Origin: Candidatus Aminicenantota bacterium
GTDB lineage: Bacteria > Acidobacteriota > Aminicenantia > UBA2199
Assembly (NCBI GenBank): GCA_016934745.1
Contig: JAFGSF010000065.1
Span: 1 to 49,097, forward strand
Reading direction: 5' to 3'
Length of the DNA: 49,097 bases
Positions 17,241 to 26,518 of this stretch are shown piece after piece. The position numbers and the translations under genes were made by a program. Under the pieces are notes generated by a model. The model saw only the letters and a program-made list of their open reading frames with translations. It ran no database searches and was not told the origin of the DNA. The stretch's first letter is position 1, and each line of letters starts with the position of its first letter.

Positions 17241-17744
17241 ATGAAATCTTTGTTCGCAGTCATTTTTTTAATTTCTTTTTTTCTGGCTGGTCAGGAAGTT
17301 CCACCAGATAAAATGAGTGACGAAATGGCGGAAAATGCAGAGACGATAGAAGTTCCGCTCATGCCCGGTGAGTTCAGCTACAATCCCGAGGGCCGGCGGG
17401 ATCCTTTTTGGAACCTGTTGCAGGGAAAAAGCGTCAAGGAGAATCGTGAAGCCATCGAAGGTATCGCCGGGTTGATGATCGACGAACTGGAGTTGGAAGG
17501 AATCGTTTCTGCCAACGGTGTGTTCAAAGCGCTCTTGAAAGGTCCTGATACAAGGCCTTATATGGTTGGAATCGGAGACAAGGTTTATGACGGCGAAGTC
17601 GTGGCCATGAGTAGGAATTCCGTAAGTTTTAAAAAAAGCCTGACCGTAGCCCTGGGTGGTCAAAAGGATAGAATTATTTTGAAGACCCTAAATCCTGAAG
17701 AGGAGGATATGAAAGAAAATGAAAAAAGCGACAGCACCATGTAG
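17241..17744 (+). CDS. pilP: Type IV pilus assembly protein PilP
   Basis: PilP bridges the PilNO pair to the secretin PilQ in the periplasm. The 167-residue protein has a signal-like N-terminus, a flexible linker, the conserved GRRDPFWNLL motif and a small beta domain (ELELEGIVSANGVFKALL...). Many PilP proteins are lipoproteins, but here the expected lipobox position reads FLAGQ with no cysteine, so it may be anchored by its N-terminal helix or be soluble. It starts directly after the pilO stop and overlaps pilQ by 26 bases. Confidence 0.87.
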   Translation: MKSLFAVIFLISFFLAGQEVPPDKMSDEMAENAETIEVPLMPGEFSYNPEGRRDPFWNLLQGKSVKENREAIEGIAGLMIDELELEGIVSANGVFKALLKGPDTRPYMVGIGDKVYDGEVVAMSRNSVSFKKSLTVALGGQKDRIILKTLNPEEEDMKENEKSDSTM

Positions 17745-20088
17745 GATTTTGTCCATAACCTTAATTTTACTTTTTAGCTTTTTGCTCCAAGCCCGGGTGA
17801 CCATCAGCAAGATCGAATATTTCCCCGGAGAAGATTTTGTGCAACTCCATATGCAAACCGACAAAATACTGCCGATTCCAGATATTTTTTATCCGCAAAA
17901 AGACAATTTGAACCGGCTGGTAATGCGCATTAAAGATGTCGATTTCAAGGTGGACAATCATTTCCTTACATTCGATTCCCCGGTAATCCAGGAATTGAAT
18001 ATCAAGCAGGCAGGCGATTTTTCCGATGTAGAAATCAAACTGAAAGGCGAGGTCAATTACCGGGTTTTTACCAACCAAACTGGTCTTTATATTGAATTCC
18101 CCGTCATCAAGGAATTGGCCTCGCGTCCAGAAAAAGCTATCGTGGCACCCGATGCGGCCAGTGTGAAAGCTGCCGTCAATACGCCGGTGCAACAGACCCC
18201 GGCACGAACCGCTGCGACCGGTTCCAGGCCGATCAATATCCGCGAGGTGAAATTGGCCGGACGTGAACCGGACCGGGTACGGTTCGATTTTGTCCTGACC
18301 GGAAAAACCAAGTACCGTGTCATCCCCATCGAGCAGCATCCGGTCCGCCTGGCCATTGATTTGCAAAATGCGCAATCCAAGCGGATCAGCAAGACCGTCA
18401 ATATTAAAAATGTCAAGGGCATTCGCGGCGCCAACAATTCCCCCGCTGTTTACCGTATTGTTTTTGACCTGGATTACCTGAAGCATTTTTCAGTTCAGGC
18501 CAATGACAACCTGCTGCAGGTGGAATTCTTCGACGAACCGGCTGCTGACGCCGTGGTGCCGGCCATGGCCCAGAACCAGAAACCCGAAACGAAACCCCAG
18601 GCCGTTGCTGCCGCGCCGATAAAAACCGCCACCGCGGACGTGGACACACCCAGACCGCAAACGACCGTGGCCCAGGCCCAGGCGGCGGCGGCCGAAAAAC
18701 CGGCATCGCCAGCGCGGGAATTTTTCGGCACGGAGAAGTCCCAGGCCGATAATGAGCCCATGAAAAAGGAAGATGAACTCGGCATCCAGGAGGTCGCTGA
18801 GACTGTTCCTGAAGACAATTCCTATGTGAAAAAAACCGTCGATTTAGGCCGATCGCAGTTTTCGGGCGATCCGTACGATTTTTCCTTTAAAAACGCCGAT
18901 ATCAGCAATTTGTTGAAATTTATTGCCAAAATATCCGGCTTGAACATGGTGATTGATCCCGATGTCACAGGCCGTTTTACTTGTGAACTGATCCAGGTTC
19001 CCTGGGACCAGGCCCTGGAACTGATTTTAAAAGTCAATGGCCTGGACATGATCCAGGAAGGCAATATCCTGCGCATCGGCAAAGTGGATAAACTGGCCGC
19101 GGAAGCCAAGCAACGCCAGGCCTTGAAAGAAGCACGCCTGGAAGAAGGCAACCTGGAGGTTTCCACGCGTACGCTGAGTTATGCCCGGGCCACGGACCTG
19201 ATGCCGATCCTTAAAAAACAAATGAGCCCGCGCGGTGAATTGATTGTGGACGAACGCACCAACACGCTGATCATTTCCGAAGTTCCTGAAAAGATCAAGA
19301 TCGTCGATTCCCTGATCGATACCCTCGATGCCGCCAATCCCCAGGTGCAAATCGAAGCGCGCATCGTGGAAGCCACCACCAGCGCCCTCGACGCTTTCGG
19401 CATCCAGTGGGGCTATAACGCCATCGCTGATGCCGCCCACGGCAACCAGACTAACCTGGTTTTCCCGAATTCCATCAGCAGCAGCGGCACGGTGGAGCCC
19501 ACCCTCAACCCGATGGGTTATGCCATCAACATTCCCGCAGCAAGCAGTGTCGTGTCGCCGAGAATTTCGCTGGGCAACATCGCCGGCACGTTCAATATCG
19601 ATGTGGCCCTGAGCGCCCTGACCCGCAAGGGCAAGGGCCGGCTCATTTCCTCGCCCCGGGCCACCACGCAGAACAACATGCCGGCCGAAATCACCCAGGG
19701 CCAGAAAATCCCCATCCAAACCAACCAGAACAACACCATCACCACCCAGTACATCAACGCCGCCCTGGAAATGAAAGTCACGCCGCAGATCACGGCCAGG
19801 GGCTCGGTGATCATGCAGATCGACATCAAGAACGATGTTCCCAACTATGACCGCCAGGTCCAGGAAATCCCGACCATCGTCACCGAAACGGTCAAGACCA
19901 CGGTCATGGTCAACGACGGCGGCACCATCGTTATCGGCGGCCTCTATAAAACCAGCCTGTCCACCAGCAGCGACGGCGTGCCATTGCTGAGCAAGATCCC
20001 GTTACTGGGTTCGCTGTTCCGTAATTCCAAAAAGACCGGCGATCAGCAGGAATTGATTATTTTCATTACGCCGCGCATCATAAAATAA
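17719..20088 (+). CDS. pilQ: Type IV pilus secretin PilQ
   Basis: This outer-membrane secretin of 789 residues is the channel through which the pilus leaves the cell. In order: signal peptide (to about 26), two AMIN domains that bind peptidoglycan (about 27-130 and 172-275), an alanine/proline-rich linker (about 280-345), an STN/N0 domain (about 383-450), an N1 domain (about 475-545) and the C-terminal secretin core with its conserved VPLLSKIPLLGSLF motif. It ends in a short beta-strand (IIFITPRIIK). The start lies inside pilP, so translation is probably coupled. Confidence 0.95.
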   Translation: MKKATAPCRILSITLILLFSFLLQARVTISKIEYFPGEDFVQLHMQTDKILPIPDIFYPQKDNLNRLVMRIKDVDFKVDNHFLTFDSPVIQELNIKQAGDFSDVEIKLKGEVNYRVFTNQTGLYIEFPVIKELASRPEKAIVAPDAASVKAAVNTPVQQTPARTAATGSRPINIREVKLAGREPDRVRFDFVLTGKTKYRVIPIEQHPVRLAIDLQNAQSKRISKTVNIKNVKGIRGANNSPAVYRIVFDLDYLKHFSVQANDNLLQVEFFDEPAADAVVPAMAQNQKPETKPQAVAAAPIKTATADVDTPRPQTTVAQAQAAAAEKPASPAREFFGTEKSQADNEPMKKEDELGIQEVAETVPEDNSYVKKTVDLGRSQFSGDPYDFSFKNADISNLLKFIAKISGLNMVIDPDVTGRFTCELIQVPWDQALELILKVNGLDMIQEGNILRIGKVDKLAAEAKQRQALKEARLEEGNLEVSTRTLSYARATDLMPILKKQMSPRGELIVDERTNTLIISEVPEKIKIVDSLIDTLDAANPQVQIEARIVEATTSALDAFGIQWGYNAIADAAHGNQTNLVFPNSISSSGTVEPTLNPMGYAINIPAASSVVSPRISLGNIAGTFNIDVALSALTRKGKGRLISSPRATTQNNMPAEITQGQKIPIQTNQNNTITTQYINAALEMKVTPQITARGSVIMQIDIKNDVPNYDRQVQEIPTIVTETVKTTVMVNDGGTIVIGGLYKTSLSTSSDGVPLLSKIPLLGSLFRNSKKTGDQQELIIFITPRIIK

Positions 20089-20100
20089 AAGGAGGCAAGC

Positions 20101-20721
20101 ATGAAATTCAAAGTTTTGGTTTTGATCATAGCAGCGCTGGCCATGGCATCATGCAACGCTCTGGAAAACGAAAGCACCTCGGGAAGCATGCTGCAGATCA
20201 TCTCCCTGACCGGCAACGACCTGGAGGGCAACGAAGGATCGGCCACGGTTTTTTCCGATGTCATCACGAACAATTCCATCTTCAATGACAACTGCGTGGT
20301 TGAGATCAGAGCCCTTCCCCTTGATCCCTACACTCCTGATTTGAAGTTAACCCCGTACATGGATGTATTGGTTGACCAGATCGATGTGAAGTTTGAAAGG
20401 ACCGATGGCCGCAACGTCGAAGGTGTCGATGTGCCTTACCGCTTCACCCAGCCCGTAAACCAGCGTGTATCGATCACTGGAACCATTATAAAAATCCCCT
20501 TTGTCTTGATCCGCCATGTGGCCAAGATGGAAGCACCCTTGCTGGCGCTGCGCGAAATCCCCAGTCAGGAATTTGTCCTGCAGCTGGTCGCTACTGTCAC
20601 TATCCACGGCAAAGATTTAGGCGGTCACCGGGTGGCTCCGGTAAGCGGCTATATCAGCGTATGGTGCGCCAATTTTGCTGATCCCGATACAGAGGAGCCC
20701 GAGCCCGAACCCGAACCCTAA
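20101..20721 (+). CDS. Lipoprotein of unknown function
   Basis: The 206-residue protein has a signal peptide ending in the lipobox MASC (cysteine at residue 18), so it is predicted to be lipid-anchored. The body is beta-rich with no domain I recognise and ends in a short acidic Glu-Pro repeat tail. It starts 12 bases after pilQ with a GGAGG ribosome site, so it is likely part of the pilus transcript. It may help the pilus or secretin, but that rests on location only. Confidence 0.75.
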   Translation: MKFKVLVLIIAALAMASCNALENESTSGSMLQIISLTGNDLEGNEGSATVFSDVITNNSIFNDNCVVEIRALPLDPYTPDLKLTPYMDVLVDQIDVKFERTDGRNVEGVDVPYRFTQPVNQRVSITGTIIKIPFVLIRHVAKMEAPLLALREIPSQEFVLQLVATVTIHGKDLGGHRVAPVSGYISVWCANFADPDTEEPEPEPEP

Positions 20722-20739
20722 AGACAGGAGAAAAGAAAT

Positions 20740-21222
20740 ATGAAAAAAACACTTTTTATAATGGTTGTGATCGTCCTGGGACTGACCCTATCTTCCTGCA
20801 AGCGCAGCGATAATGACGATCCCGACTGGGATGGTCCGGCCGGACTCTATATATTGCTGGAAGGTTCGGCCAACCCAGCCGTGCTGTTCGTCAATGGCCT
20901 GCCCAATCCAAGTACGATCCGTGTCCGGGTCACCAATGCCGAAGGTACGCCACTAGCCAATCAAACGATCTTGTTGCGCCAACTCGATTATAATTACAAC
21001 GTGGTCTCTTGGGGGGAATTCGAAGGCGGTGTGGCCAGCATTACAAGAACAACCAATGCCAATGGCGAGATCAGTGTAATATTCTTCAGCCCGCTGAGCA
21101 TGTCAGCGGACGCGGACATAATGTATATCCACGCACTGCTGCAGGTCAATGGACACGCTTATCCCTATAGCGGGGTCCCGCAGGATTTTATTTCGATCGC
21201 CCTGATGCTATCCGGTTATTGA
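20740..21222 (+). CDS. Lipoprotein with an Ig-like (Big_1/invasin-type) domain
   Basis: The 160-residue protein has a signal peptide and lipobox LSSC (Cys20). The following sequence (IRVRVTNAEGTPLANQTILL ... TRTTNANGEISVIFFSP) has the 'V-T-D-x-x-G-x-P-V ... T-D-x-x-G' pattern of bacterial Ig-like group 1 domains found in invasins and surface proteins. It is 18 bases after the previous lipoprotein gene and likely co-transcribed with the pil genes. A role in surface adhesion or pilus function is inferred. Confidence 0.75.
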   Translation: MKKTLFIMVVIVLGLTLSSCKRSDNDDPDWDGPAGLYILLEGSANPAVLFVNGLPNPSTIRVRVTNAEGTPLANQTILLRQLDYNYNVVSWGEFEGGVASITRTTNANGEISVIFFSPLSMSADADIMYIHALLQVNGHAYPYSGVPQDFISIALMLSGY

Positions 21223-21381
21223 GTTGTCGTAGCGGAAAATTATTCCGTGAAACACTCGCTTGCAGCCTTCAAGTGTGCGGCGGAATTGTTTTGGTAATAG
21301 CTTGCCCTGAGGAAGGCAGTTGAGTTTTGTTGACCGATATGGTACAACGCATGAAATGGCTTGCATGGACAAGAGGTAAAC

Positions 21382-22146
21382 TTGGCTAATTTTCAGAGTG
21401 AAAGAGAGCAGCTGATACTGCTGGAAAATCTGCTGAAACAGAAACAATTCGCTGATGGACTGGCTTATGCCGAAAAAGTATTGCAGCAGTTCCCGTCGTC
21501 ATTCCATTTGAAATTTCTGAAAGTCAATTTTTTAAAGGAACTGGGGAAAATTGACCTGGCCCTGCAGGCCCTGCTGGAGATGTATGCCCGCTTCGGTGAT
21601 AATATCCTGATTTTAAAAGAATTGGCTGACTTGAATTTCCAGCAAAAAAAATATCCTGAAAGCCTGCTTTTCTACAACAAGCTCCTTTTCCTTGATTCAT
21701 TCAACATGCATGCCCAGGAAAGGGTGAAGCAAATCAATGATTTGCTTGAGGACGATGTGTCCGCCCAACTATCCGACACCAAGGTGGAAATGCGCCATGA
21801 TGATACAAAACCTGTCGCCAAGCCAGAAAGCATGCCCGCGCCGGAAATCAGCTTTGCGGAAACTTCCGGACCTGAAGTCGTTGTGGCTGGAAAGCCGCAT
21901 CTGGATCAAGAGCAGGAATTGAATTTTGAGACTGAAAGTGCGGCCGAGTTGTATTTCAAACAAGGGCTGTTCAACGAATCAATGGCTATTTATAAAAAAT
22001 TGTTTGAAAAAACCGGAAAAACCGATTATTTTTTGAAAATCAAGGCTATTTTATTGCTCCAGAACAATGAAAAAAAAGGCCTGATCATCGAAAAACTGCT
22101 GCGCTTCCTGGAACTGATTCAACAAAGGGGAAGTCAATTTGTTTGA
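21382..22146 (+). CDS. TPR repeat protein
   Basis: The protein of about 254 residues is helical with TPR-like pairs in its first half (about 1-115: LENLLKQKQFADGLAYAEKVL, LLEMYARFGDNILILKELADL, FQQKKYPESLLFYNKLL) and again at about 190-245, separated by an acidic/proline linker. Such proteins act as docking scaffolds. No signal peptide is seen. TTG at 21382 is favoured by AGAGG 5 bases upstream; another TTG at 21361 is possible. It overlaps the roadblock-like gene by 8 bases, suggesting the two products work together. Confidence 0.75.
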   Translation: MANFQSEREQLILLENLLKQKQFADGLAYAEKVLQQFPSSFHLKFLKVNFLKELGKIDLALQALLEMYARFGDNILILKELADLNFQQKKYPESLLFYNKLLFLDSFNMHAQERVKQINDLLEDDVSAQLSDTKVEMRHDDTKPVAKPESMPAPEISFAETSGPEVVVAGKPHLDQEQELNFETESAAELYFKQGLFNESMAIYKKLFEKTGKTDYFLKIKAILLLQNNEKKGLIIEKLLRFLELIQQRGSQFV

Positions 22147-22486
22147 AACAATTTTTAGCGATATTCACCGAAAAAATCCTGAAACGTACCTGATTGGGGT
22201 TTGGGGCCGTGACGGTCTGGAATTGGAAAAAGCGACCTACCTGCCGCCCAGCGTGAATATCGACCTGTTGGGTGCTGAACTGGCCGATATTTTGGCCAAA
22301 CTGGACCATGTGGAAGTGACCAGCGCCGATATCTGCATCGAATATAACCTCGGGCAATTCAAGATCTTTGTCTATTCATTGAATGCCGACTATTTCCTGT
22401 TGCTGGTATCCAGCCAGAACCAGATAACGGGAAAATTGAAGTTTTATCTCAATTTAAAGAAAAACGATATTCTGACCATTCTGTGA
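22139..22486 (+). CDS. Roadblock/LC7-like domain protein
   Basis: The 115-residue protein has the size and strand-helix pattern of roadblock/LC7 domains: an N-terminal helix, a 'GVWGRDGLELE' strand turn, a long amphipathic helix, then strands ending in DYFLLLVSSQN. Bacterial members such as MglB regulate small Ras-like GTPases in polarity and motility. Beside a pilus cluster this could tune motility, but no MglA-type GTPase is in the window. TTG at 22139 has AGGGGA 7 bases upstream and overlaps the TPR gene stop. Confidence 0.65.
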   Translation: MFETIFSDIHRKNPETYLIGVWGRDGLELEKATYLPPSVNIDLLGAELADILAKLDHVEVTSADICIEYNLGQFKIFVYSLNADYFLLLVSSQNQITGKLKFYLNLKKNDILTIL

Positions 22487-22522
22487 GCATATTTTTTCGC
22501 AATTTATCTGGAGTATTCATCA

Positions 22523-25066
22523 ATGAATAATTTTATGAAATTCAAGGTCGTGCCGGATTTGCCCGAAGCCCTGAAGCCCCTGCTGGCCATTGCCGGGAAT
22601 TTGTGGCTGACCTGGAATCCGGAAGCCATTAAACTTTTCATCACCCTGGACAATGATCTGTGGGAAAAGAATCAGCATAATCCCATTCGCATGCTGGGCG
22701 AAGTCAGCCAGGAAAAACTCGACGCATGGGCCGTCGACGAGGGATTTCTAAGCAAGGTGCAGCAAGTCCATGAACAATTGGAGCAGTACCTGCACATGCT
22801 GCACAGTGTCAATCATTCCCGGGAGGTCAGTATAGCCTATTTTTCCGCCGAGTATGGGTTGAGTGACACGCTGCCCATTTATTCCGGAGGCCTGGGTATT
22901 CTGTCGGGCGATCATGTCAAGTCCGCCAGCGATTTAAATCTTAATTTTTGCGGCGTCGGCCTGTTGTACCAGTTGGGCTTTTTCCAACAGTATCTGAACA
23001 TGGACGGCTGGCAGCAGGATTTTTACCAGATTAATGATTTTCATAATATGCAGGTCCAGGAAGTCCGAAGTGCCGATGGCCAGGCACTGGAAGTTGAACT
23101 CGATTTCCCCGGCCGGAAAGTGGCGGTCAAGGTCTGGCAGATCCAGGTCGGCCGCGTGAGCATATACATGCTCGATTCCAACCTGGAAAAAAACAGCGAA
23201 TTCGATCGACGCCTGACGGCACAACTCTATGGAGGGAATTCTGAAACGCGCTTGCAGCAGGAAATCATTCTCGGCATTGGCGGCGTAAAGATGCTGCAAC
23301 AACTTGGCATTCCCTTGAAGGTTATCCATATGAACGAAGGCCATTCCGCGTTTACTCCCTTTGAACGGGCCAGGATTTTGATGAAGAGCCACGGACTCAA
23401 TTTTCAAGAAGCGATTGAGCTGGTTCGTAAATCGAGTGTTTTTACCACCCACACCAATGTCCAGGCCGCCCATGATGTCTTCAACCCGGATATGATGAAA
23501 AATTATTTCGTCAACTACATCAAGGATTTCAATATTTCCTGGAATGATTTCATGGCTTTCGGCCGCGTGCATCCCGATAACAGCCAGGAGAGTTTTTCGA
23601 TGACCGTAGCCGCTGTAAAAAACGCAGCATTCATCAACGGTGTTTCCAAACTTCATGCCCAGGTTTCAAGGGACATACTGAAAAATCTCTGGCCTGAAGC
23701 GCCGCTGGAACATGTTTCCATTCAGGCGATCACCAACGGCATCCATATCCCCTCGTGGATTTCATTTGAAATGAACGACCTTTTTGAAAGATACTTGGGC
23801 AATCAATGGCGGGAAAAGCAGGATTATCTTGACGCTTGGGAAAAAATTCAGAACATCCCCGATCCCGAGTTCTGGAACGTCCATGAAATTCGGCGTCGGC
23901 GCCTGATCGCTTTTGTGCGCCAACGGCTGCAAAAGCAGCTGATTGCCAAAGGAGCCTCCAACCTTCTGGTCAATGAATCGCAGGAGGCGTTAAACCCGGT
24001 GGCCCTGACCATTGGTTTTGCGCGCCGTTTCGCCACTTACAAGCGGGCGTACCTGATCTTCAAGGATAAGGAGCGGCTGTTGAAAATACTGAATAATACG
24101 GAACGTCCGGTACAGCTTGTTTTTGCCGGCAAAGCCCATCCGCAGGATCAAGCCGGCAAGGAATTGATAAAAAATATCATTACCTTCATGTCCCAGGAAC
24201 ATTTGCGGAAAAAAATCGCCTTTATTGAAGATTATGATATCAATATCGCCCGCTACCTGGTTTCCGGTGTCGATATCTGGTTGAACACGCCACTGCGTCC
24301 GTTTGAGGCATGCGGGACGTCGGGGATGAAGGCCGCCTGCAACGGTGTTTTGAATTTCAGCGTTTTGGACGGATGGTGGGATGAAGCCTACGACTTTAAA
24401 AACGGTTGGGCTATCGGTAGCCGTGAAGTGTACAGTGACAAGCAGTACCAGGATGAAGTCGAGAGCAAGGCCATTTATTCCATACTTGAAAAGGACATTA
24501 TCCCCTTGTTTTATGAACGCGGTTCCGATGAACTGCCCCGTGAATGGATTCGCATGATGAAGCATTCTTTGCTGACCATCGCTTCCCGCTACAATACCAA
24601 TCGCATGGTCAAAGAGTATTTTTATAAGTTCTATAAAAATGCGGCCGAGAATTATGCCAAGTTGAGCGCTGACGATTTTAGCGCTGATCGTGAATTACTC
24701 AAGTGGAAAAACTGGATGCGCAGTGAATTTCCCACCTTGCGCATTGAAAAGGTCCAGGCTGATACCGCCAGGACATATAAAAGCAGCGAAAATATCCCGT
24801 TGCAGGCCGAGGTGTTTTTAGGCAAAATCAGCCCGGGCGATATTCGCGTCGAAGCCTATTTCGGCAATATCGTCGGTGACGACATGCTGCACAATTCAGC
24901 CCTGGCTGTTCTTGGCGATGTCGCGAAAATATCTGATAATCGCTATCGTTTCAGCGGCGCCATCTCCTGCAAGAACACCGGAAATTTTGGTTTTAAGCTT
25001 CGAATCACTCCATTTCATCCCTTGATGATCGATCCTTACGAAATGGGATTGGTGCTGTGGAGCTGA
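22523..25066 (+). CDS. glgP: Alpha-glucan (glycogen) phosphorylase
   Basis: The 847-residue PLP enzyme of family GT35 releases glucose 1-phosphate from glycogen or maltodextrin. It is of the short bacterial/archaeal alpha-glucan phosphorylase type: it opens with a DUF3417-like block (LAIAGNLWLTWNPEA), then AYFSAEYGLSDTLPIYSGGLG, and has the PLP lysine (Lys603) in EACGTSGMKAACNG followed by NFSVLDGWWDEAY. The C-terminal 130 residues extend past the catalytic core as in this subgroup. The gene is complete and ends 10 bp before the heptamer-repeat element. Confidence 0.94.
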   Translation: MNNFMKFKVVPDLPEALKPLLAIAGNLWLTWNPEAIKLFITLDNDLWEKNQHNPIRMLGEVSQEKLDAWAVDEGFLSKVQQVHEQLEQYLHMLHSVNHSREVSIAYFSAEYGLSDTLPIYSGGLGILSGDHVKSASDLNLNFCGVGLLYQLGFFQQYLNMDGWQQDFYQINDFHNMQVQEVRSADGQALEVELDFPGRKVAVKVWQIQVGRVSIYMLDSNLEKNSEFDRRLTAQLYGGNSETRLQQEIILGIGGVKMLQQLGIPLKVIHMNEGHSAFTPFERARILMKSHGLNFQEAIELVRKSSVFTTHTNVQAAHDVFNPDMMKNYFVNYIKDFNISWNDFMAFGRVHPDNSQESFSMTVAAVKNAAFINGVSKLHAQVSRDILKNLWPEAPLEHVSIQAITNGIHIPSWISFEMNDLFERYLGNQWREKQDYLDAWEKIQNIPDPEFWNVHEIRRRRLIAFVRQRLQKQLIAKGASNLLVNESQEALNPVALTIGFARRFATYKRAYLIFKDKERLLKILNNTERPVQLVFAGKAHPQDQAGKELIKNIITFMSQEHLRKKIAFIEDYDINIARYLVSGVDIWLNTPLRPFEACGTSGMKAACNGVLNFSVLDGWWDEAYDFKNGWAIGSREVYSDKQYQDEVESKAIYSILEKDIIPLFYERGSDELPREWIRMMKHSLLTIASRYNTNRMVKEYFYKFYKNAAENYAKLSADDFSADRELLKWKNWMRSEFPTLRIEKVQADTARTYKSSENIPLQAEVFLGKISPGDIRVEAYFGNIVGDDMLHNSALAVLGDVAKISDNRYRFSGAISCKNTGNFGFKLRITPFHPLMIDPYEMGLVLWS

Positions 25067-25075
25067 AGAACTTTC

Positions 25076-25220
25076 GTGACGCGTAACACGTAACGCGTAA
25101 CGAGAAAGAGAAAGAAACTTTCAGATATTTTGCTTTAGCACTATTCCTTTTCCATTTATAATGTATTAACGGAGTTAATTAATTGCAGCTACTTGTCACG
25201 CGTCACGCGTCACTTGTTAC
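25076..25220. repeat. Element with inverted arms of four 7-bp units each
   Basis: Left arm 25076-25103 and right arm 25193-25220 (opposite orientation) each consist of exactly four heptamers of type GTRACRM, for instance GTGACGC and GTAACGC. The core of 89 bp is AT-rich. It fills the gap between convergent glgP and rsmB, and the right arm includes the rsmB stop codon. It could fold as a hairpin in RNA from either side. I see no coding capacity. Confidence 0.75.
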
Positions 25221-26518
25221 GTATTTCTATTTCTTTCCAGCAAGGATATATAGAACAGGTCGTTGTTCAGCGCGGATGGCAAAAGATAGTAGCCGTATTC
25301 GGTCTTTTTAATACGGAAACCGTACTTTTCAATCTTGGCGGCGATGTCCACGGCGTGCAAATCGCGAGTGCTGGCAACTTTGGCGACGACTTCTTCGCCC
25401 TCTTCATGGATAAACGAGCACACGGCATAAAGCCAGCGTGCCTGCGGGAAGCGTTCGACCAGGCTGGTAAGCATGAGACGTTGCTGGCGGGCATTTTTTT
25501 CAATTATTTCCCGGTTGAGCTTGCTTTTCAAATCGGGATTTTTCCGCATCGTGCCGCTCGCTGTACAGGGGGCGTCGATAATTACCAGGTCAGCCGTTTC
25601 GCGGCCGGGCGGATACCTGAAGATATCGGCAACAAAAGGGGATATGTTGTTCAGCTGCAGGCGGCGCAGATTTTGTTCGAGCAGGCGCAGCCGTTGCGGG
25701 CTGACATCACTGGCCCAGATATTCAAATCGGGACGCAGACAGGCCAGGGTCAGCGATTTTCCCCCCGGAGCCGCGGCCACGTCACAAACTGTTTTTTCGG
25801 CCACGGCGGCGGCCAGCAAGGCCACTGCCTGAGAGCCTGTATTTTGCACATAAAAAGCGCTTAATTGTTGAGCTTTTTCCAGAACCTGACCGGCGGCGGA
25901 AGTTTCAAAGCATTGCAGTTGCGGCAGTTCCCGGCAGGGAATCGCCGCAGCGGCCAGGGCCTGGCGAGCCTGGTCCAAGGTCATTTGACCGGGATTCACG
26001 CGCAGGTGAAAGGCGGGCTCCCGGTCAAGGTATGCCAGATCAGCTTCGCCGGCAGCGCCAATCATCTCCAGGCTGGCTATCAGGCCGGGGGCAATGGCGT
26101 ATTTCAGGCTTGGGTTTTTACTATCGGCTAGGCGCCCCTTGATTTCCTGACGGCGGCGCAAAAGCTCGCGCAACACGGCATTGACGAACGGCTTTTCTTT
26201 TTTGGCGGCAGCGTCCACCGTTTCATTGACCACCGCGTATTCAGGGTAGGAATCGGAAAAAAGCAGCAGGAATACGGCGATTTTTAAAAGGGCGTAAGCG
26301 GCCGGGGCCGGCGGTTGCTTTTTATTTTTCAAGAAAAGGCCGATGACATGTTCCAGGGCAATATCCTTTCGAATAACCCCGTAAACCGTCCGGGTCAGGG
26401 GGCTTTTTTCGTCACCTTGATACGAATCCAGGAATCGGGTCAGTAGCAGGCGCAGGTTGGTCTGCCTGTCCTGGTAGTATTCCTGCAGAATCCTTGCCGC
26501 CGGATTGATGAAATTCAT
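25217..26518 (-). CDS. rsmB: 16S rRNA (cytosine-967-C5)-methyltransferase
   Basis: RsmB methylates C967 of 16S rRNA using S-adenosylmethionine. The 433-residue protein has the N-terminal NusB-like RNA-binding domain (about 1-130) and a Rossmann methyltransferase domain with motif I DVAAAPGGKSLTLA, motif IV IDAPCTASGTMRKNPD and motif VI YAVCSFIHEEGEE, which contain the two catalytic cysteines. It overlaps fmt by ATGA, giving the common def-fmt-rsmB order. Its stop codon lies in the heptamer repeat. Confidence 0.93.
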   Translation of the reverse strand: MNFINPAARILQEYYQDRQTNLRLLLTRFLDSYQGDEKSPLTRTVYGVIRKDIALEHVIGLFLKNKKQPPAPAAYALLKIAVFLLLFSDSYPEYAVVNETVDAAAKKEKPFVNAVLRELLRRRQEIKGRLADSKNPSLKYAIAPGLIASLEMIGAAGEADLAYLDREPAFHLRVNPGQMTLDQARQALAAAAIPCRELPQLQCFETSAAGQVLEKAQQLSAFYVQNTGSQAVALLAAAVAEKTVCDVAAAPGGKSLTLACLRPDLNIWASDVSPQRLRLLEQNLRRLQLNNISPFVADIFRYPPGRETADLVIIDAPCTASGTMRKNPDLKSKLNREIIEKNARQQRLMLTSLVERFPQARWLYAVCSFIHEEGEEVVAKVASTRDLHAVDIAAKIEKYGFRIKKTEYGYYLLPSALNNDLFYISLLERNRNT

